A stretch of 16,959 nt of DNA from Spirochaetaceae bacterium. Its GTDB lineage: Bacteria; Spirochaetota; Spirochaetia; Treponematales; Breznakiellaceae. Shown here piece after piece: positions 13,641-16,959 of the stretch. The translations under genes and the position numbers were made by a program. The notes below the pieces were generated by a model, which was given only the letters and a program-made list of their open reading frames with translations, had not been told where the DNA came from and made no database searches. The stretch spans positions 1 through 16,959 of the forward strand of contig JAITHM010000063.1 of assembly GCA_031279965.1 (NCBI GenBank). Reading direction: 5' to 3'. How positions within the stretch are numbered: position 1 is the first letter of the stretch; every line of letters starts with the position of its first letter.

Positions 13641-15089
13641 ATGATAGATAAATCACTTAAAAATTTGGATGCGCTGTTTCCAGCAGACTTGGGCGAAGAT
13701 AAAAAAGCCCACGCAAAAACGCTTTTTCTTAAAAATTTGTCACTGCTTGCCCACCGTTATTATGGCGGCAAGATGCAAACTGTGCCAAAATGCGGTATCT
13801 ACGGTTTCAACTGGTTTAATGCATGGTATACACCGGGTGTCTCAATGATTTCCACGACAATACGTGATGACAACGATACGTCATTTGCGCTTTCTAACCG
13901 GGGTAATCTTGTTGCCGTTGTGTCAGATTCGACGCGGGTTCTTGGTGACGGCGACTGTACGCCCCCTGGCGGTCTTGGGGTTATGGAAGGCAAGGCTATG
14001 CTGATGAAGTATCTGGGCGGCGTGGATGCAACGGCACTATGTATTGATTCTCGCAGCAAAGATGGCGCACACGATCCTGACAAGATTATCGAGTTCGTAA
14101 AAATGGCTGCTCCGTCATTTGGTGCGGTTAATCTTGAAGATATAAGCCAGCCAAACTGTTTTAAGGTTCTTGATGAACTCCGTGAAGCTTGCGATATACC
14201 TGTTTGGCATGACGATGCGCAGGGGACGGCCTGTATTACTCTCGCGGGGCTTCTTAACGCGCTTAAACTTGCCGGGAAAAAGATTGGGGATGCAAAAATT
14301 GTGCTTCTTGGAGCCGGAGCTGCAAATACAACGATAGCCCGTCTGATACTGGCTGATGGCGGTGATCCGGCGAAAATGATCATTTTTGATTCAAAAGGTT
14401 CATTACACAAAGACCGTAAAGATATTGAAGGTGATAAACGTGAGTACCGCAAATGGGAGTTATGCAAAAAAACCAATCCAGGCAAAGCCGCATCAGAGGC
14501 GGATGCGCTCAAAGGGGCTGATGTACTCATTGCCCTTTCAAAGCCGGGGCCGGATACGGTTAAACGCGAATGGATTCGTTCAATGGCAGAAAAATCCATT
14601 GTGTTTTGCTGCGCAAATCCTGTGCCGGAGATCTGGCCTTATGCGGCAAAAGAGGAAGGTGCGTTTATTGTAGCGACAGGCCGGGGGGATTTTCCCAATC
14701 AGGTTAATAATTCAGTCTGCTTCCCTGGTATCCTTAAAGGAGCACTGCTGGTACGCGCACGAAAAATCACTGATGGTATGGCAATACGCTGTGCCCATTC
14801 CATCGCGGATTTTTCCGAAAAACGCGGTATTACGCCGGATAATATTATTGCCACAATGGAAGAAACAGATGTATTTGCTGTTGAAGCGGCAGATGTTGCC
14901 ATGCAGGCGATAGAAGAAGGCGTTTCTCGTGTAAAGCTCTCGTGGAATGAAGTTCATGCACAGGCACAGACTGATATTGCCGCGTCCCGTGCTCTTGTTA
15001 CTGATATGATGAAACAAGGCCATATCAAAGAACCTCCGCAAGAGATGCTTCAAGAAGCGCTTGATGCGGCGCTTAAAGCTGTCGGATAA
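13641..15089 (+). CDS. Malic enzyme (oxaloacetate-decarboxylating malate dehydrogenase)
   Basis: Malic enzyme oxidatively decarboxylates malate to pyruvate and CO2 with reduction of NAD or NADP. Visible residues are the catalytic tyrosine Y63 (WYTPGVS), the catalytic lysine K118 (VMEGKAM), and metal ligands E166 and D167 (NLEDI) and D192 (HDDAQGTA). The dinucleotide-binding loop is GAGAA at 224-228, and NPVPEI lies further on. D250 at the end of the second Rossmann strand (IIFDSKG) suggests preference for NAD, which is an inference. The 482-residue length is somewhat longer than the usual small bacterial forms. I chose ATG 13641 rather than the in-frame ATG 13584 because a good promoter with correct spacing lies between them. 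The earlier choice would add 19 residues. The gene converges on the minus-strand gene, with 8 nt between the stops and no terminator hairpin. Confidence 0.93.
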   Translation: MIDKSLKNLDALFPADLGEDKKAHAKTLFLKNLSLLAHRYYGGKMQTVPKCGIYGFNWFNAWYTPGVSMISTTIRDDNDTSFALSNRGNLVAVVSDSTRVLGDGDCTPPGGLGVMEGKAMLMKYLGGVDATALCIDSRSKDGAHDPDKIIEFVKMAAPSFGAVNLEDISQPNCFKVLDELREACDIPVWHDDAQGTACITLAGLLNALKLAGKKIGDAKIVLLGAGAANTTIARLILADGGDPAKMIIFDSKGSLHKDRKDIEGDKREYRKWELCKKTNPGKAASEADALKGADVLIALSKPGPDTVKREWIRSMAEKSIVFCCANPVPEIWPYAAKEEGAFIVATGRGDFPNQVNNSVCFPGILKGALLVRARKITDGMAIRCAHSIADFSEKRGITPDNIIATMEETDVFAVEAADVAMQAIEEGVSRVKLSWNEVHAQAQTDIAASRALVTDMMKQGHIKEPPQEMLQEALDAALKAVG

Positions 15090-15097
15090 AATTAAGG

Positions 15098-16609
15098 CTA
15101 TTCATCTTCTTCACTCTCTTCGTTGATATTTATTCCCTTGAAAAACCGGATGAGTGCAACGAGGAGCGGCATTGAATACCAAAATGGCAGCGAAAGCTTC
15201 ACATCCTTCATGATGTTGCGCCGGTCAATTTCATAGAGCGCAGTAAGGGATTTTAGTTCACTGCCCATAAAAAATTTATCGTTAAAGGCAGCATCCGCCG
15301 CATCTGAACTGAATTCTTTTCGCAGCAAGCGCAGTTTTGTATCCTGATAGAGAATAATCACAAAAGGTCTAATCTGTTTTATTACTCTGATGAGCAATGT
15401 TTCAAACATCATATCACTTCGCATCGCGTTGTCAATACGATATTGTTTAAGTATCTTAAACCAGCGTGTGCGTATTTTATCGGCAACGGTCTTGCGCGAA
15501 GTGGTAATAAGCGCACTAAATGCAGACAGTACAGTTTCTTTTTTGGCAAAACATTTTTCTTTAAACTCATCATAAAATACCAGAAGCGGAGGTAATGCTG
15601 CGCTATTTCCGGTATCATACGTCCGTTTAAGAATATAATCTGTTATTGCTTCGTGAGGAATTGATTCAATAACCGGTTTCCCGTTTTTCCCGACAATTTT
15701 GTAAATTTCGGTAAACGTCCAGAAATAAGGCGGGTCATTTAATTTAGTATAGAGTTCTGCAAGCAGATTTTCTTTTTCATTTTCCTTTGCGGCAAGTTCA
15801 CTGTAGTAATTGTTGTAGACCTCAATAATTGTTGCACCTTGCAGCACCGCAAAATCAGCTTCAGTAGGTGCAGTCGTATCTGTCTGATACAACTCTTTAA
15901 TAAATTCGCACAATTTAATCCAGACCAAAAATGAGCCGTCATTTCCGCTGCGCATATGGGTGATGCAGCCTATCGGGTTCTTTACGATAAGATCAAGTAT
16001 TATATTTGCCTGCATAAAGCGGTCGGGGAATATGCTGCGAATTCGTGTTAAACAATAACCACGGTTGTCTTTGCTCAAAAGACAGACGCGCACTTTGGAA
16101 ATTGCCGCATCAAGGAGACGCGATTCAATAAACGACGCAAGAAAATAGGTGCTTCCCAAATTGCCAGAAAAATTAAGCTGAATAATAGGTAAATCTTCGT
16201 GTTGGGGATTGCGCAGCAATTTGATAAAATCATGGTCTGAAACAGGCCGTAGAAGTTCAGGCGGCGGGTCTATTTTGATTTTTTTATCGCCGGGGAAAAT
16301 ATTTTTCTCTTGATCTTCGATAGTACTCCATACGCTGCGCACGCGCTCAATGAAAAACGACGGCATATATATATATTCAGCACCGTTATTTTTTTGAATG
16401 CTACAATCGCCCGATTCAATAAGCATATTTAATTCAGCATCAAATCTTTCACGCGCACGCTTTGTCCATACTTCCCACTTGCGATCTTTTTGTGATTTAT
16501 AGAGTGCTTGAGTAGTCAACTCCTTAAAAAAAGCATCACGCTCTATATATGCAGAATTGTTACAGTCAGAATAATTAATCAGTATTGTTTTTAAATCTAT
16601 CTCTGTCAT
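15098..16609 (-). CDS. Conserved-looking protein of unknown function (503 aa)
   Basis: I do not recognise this protein. It has 503 residues and no signal peptide. The N-terminal 120 residues are rich in charged residues and helical, followed by a mixed alpha/beta region with hydrophobic strands (for example LPIIQLNFSG, RVCLLSKD). A single hydrophobic stretch near the C-terminus (PFWYSMPLLVALIRFF) may be a membrane anchor or amphipathic helix, and the protein ends in an acidic tail, EESEEDE. No catalytic motif is evident. Its ATG overlaps the stop of the HD-domain gene as ATGA, and AGGGA lies about 7 nt upstream as a weak Shine-Dalgarno. The two are therefore translationally coupled. Confidence 0.85.
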   Translation of the reverse strand: MTEIDLKTILINYSDCNNSAYIERDAFFKELTTQALYKSQKDRKWEVWTKRARERFDAELNMLIESGDCSIQKNNGAEYIYMPSFFIERVRSVWSTIEDQEKNIFPGDKKIKIDPPPELLRPVSDHDFIKLLRNPQHEDLPIIQLNFSGNLGSTYFLASFIESRLLDAAISKVRVCLLSKDNRGYCLTRIRSIFPDRFMQANIILDLIVKNPIGCITHMRSGNDGSFLVWIKLCEFIKELYQTDTTAPTEADFAVLQGATIIEVYNNYYSELAAKENEKENLLAELYTKLNDPPYFWTFTEIYKIVGKNGKPVIESIPHEAITDYILKRTYDTGNSAALPPLLVFYDEFKEKCFAKKETVLSAFSALITTSRKTVADKIRTRWFKILKQYRIDNAMRSDMMFETLLIRVIKQIRPFVIILYQDTKLRLLRKEFSSDAADAAFNDKFFMGSELKSLTALYEIDRRNIMKDVKLSLPFWYSMPLLVALIRFFKGININEESEEDE

Positions 16610-16959
16610 ACTGAATTCCCTTTTTGAATGTGATTTCTATCATGCAAAAATTGGCGGCGTGATTCAACAAGATCCTTAAGTTCATAGTACATATTTTTGT
16701 CTACTTCTCCGGCAACAGGCAGTACATATTTCAACGTCTCGGCGGTATACCGCTCAATAAACGCCATGTCCGTCGCAAACCCTAACGCTATCATATTGGA
16801 AATACGGTCGGCGCATTTGAGTATCTTCGCTTTGCGCGACCCATGTTCTTTTACCCGCGTCAAATAAACCGATTTCGCTTCGCCGGGTATCCGCGAAACC
16901 TCAAGCACAAGCTCATAGACCTGCGGCGCTTCGTAATCGACGCTCAAAATGAGATTGCG
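16606..16959 (-). CDS. HD-domain phosphohydrolase, C-terminal part (runs off window)
   Basis: Only the last 117 codons plus the stop are in the window. The frame is open to the final base, so the TTG at 16947 is not a credible start. The segments IPGEAKSVYLTRVKEHG and AKILKCADRISNM match the late part of the HD domain of RelA/SpoT-type (p)ppGpp hydrolases and related HD phosphohydrolases. The conserved aspartate of the ADR motif is visible. The HD dyad itself would lie outside the window. Whether it is a ppGpp hydrolase or another HD phosphohydrolase cannot be told. It is the upstream gene of the 503-residue protein. Confidence 0.78.
   Translation of the reverse strand, partial: RNLILSVDYEAPQVYELVLEVSRIPGEAKSVYLTRVKEHGSRKAKILKCADRISNMIALGFATDMAFIERYTAETLKYVLPVAGEVDKNMYYELKDLVESRRQFLHDRNHIQKGNSV

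Noticed and set aside
13799..14599. 266-codon open frame antisense to the malic enzyme gene
   Set aside because: It is a serine-rich shadow of a well-supported enzyme gene, with no ribosome binding site and no recognisable domain.

Overview
The window looks like ordinary chromosome from a spirochaete, most likely a Treponema-type organism of moderate GC content. The best clue is a class I lysyl-tRNA synthetase, the form used by spirochaetes, archaea and some alphaproteobacteria. This placement is an inference, because the window has no rRNA or other taxonomic marker.

Layout. Positions 1-309 hold no gene but contain a 108-nt hairpin-forming sequence and one arm of a 14-nt inverted repeat. Positions 310-4984 (+) hold a two-gene unit: a SNF2-family ATPase and an overlapping 619-residue protein of unknown function, with the second 14-nt arm just after it. 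Positions 5138-5551 (+) hold a small, strikingly AT-rich EamA-type membrane protein. Positions 5696-8375 (+) hold two overlapping genes for polytopic membrane proteins that share a plan: three membrane helices, a large soluble domain, then a C-terminal helix bundle. On the minus strand, 10848-8396, rlpA (septal or cell-separation peptidoglycan lytic transglycosylase with a SPOR domain) overlaps by ATGA a short, divergent lysine-2,3-aminomutase-family radical SAM gene. Divergently, 10980-13579 (+), class I lysS is followed after 2 nt by tsaD (tRNA t6A synthesis). A malic enzyme with its own promoter follows (13641-15089, +). Convergent to it on the minus strand are an unknown 503-residue protein and, upstream of that, the C-terminal end of an HD-type phosphohydrolase that runs off the window at 16959.

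How the genes relate. lysS and tsaD both act on tRNA, including tRNA-Lys. rlpA and the aminomutase-like gene are translationally coupled although their known roles differ. The SNF2 ATPase and its partner look like a dedicated two-protein unit. The partner's C-terminal third faintly resembles the helicase-associated domain found at the N-terminus of bacterial XPB/Ssl2-like proteins, which is untested.

The most unusual general signal is at transcription starts. Five first genes (5138, 5696, rlpA, lysS, malic enzyme) have a sigma70-like -10 element ending about 5-8 nt before the start codon and no Shine-Dalgarno sequence. Two operon-internal genes (3125, 6606) do have one. This suggests leaderless mRNAs for first genes and decided the start chosen for the malic enzyme. 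No tRNA, rRNA, CRISPR array, transposase or integrase is visible.
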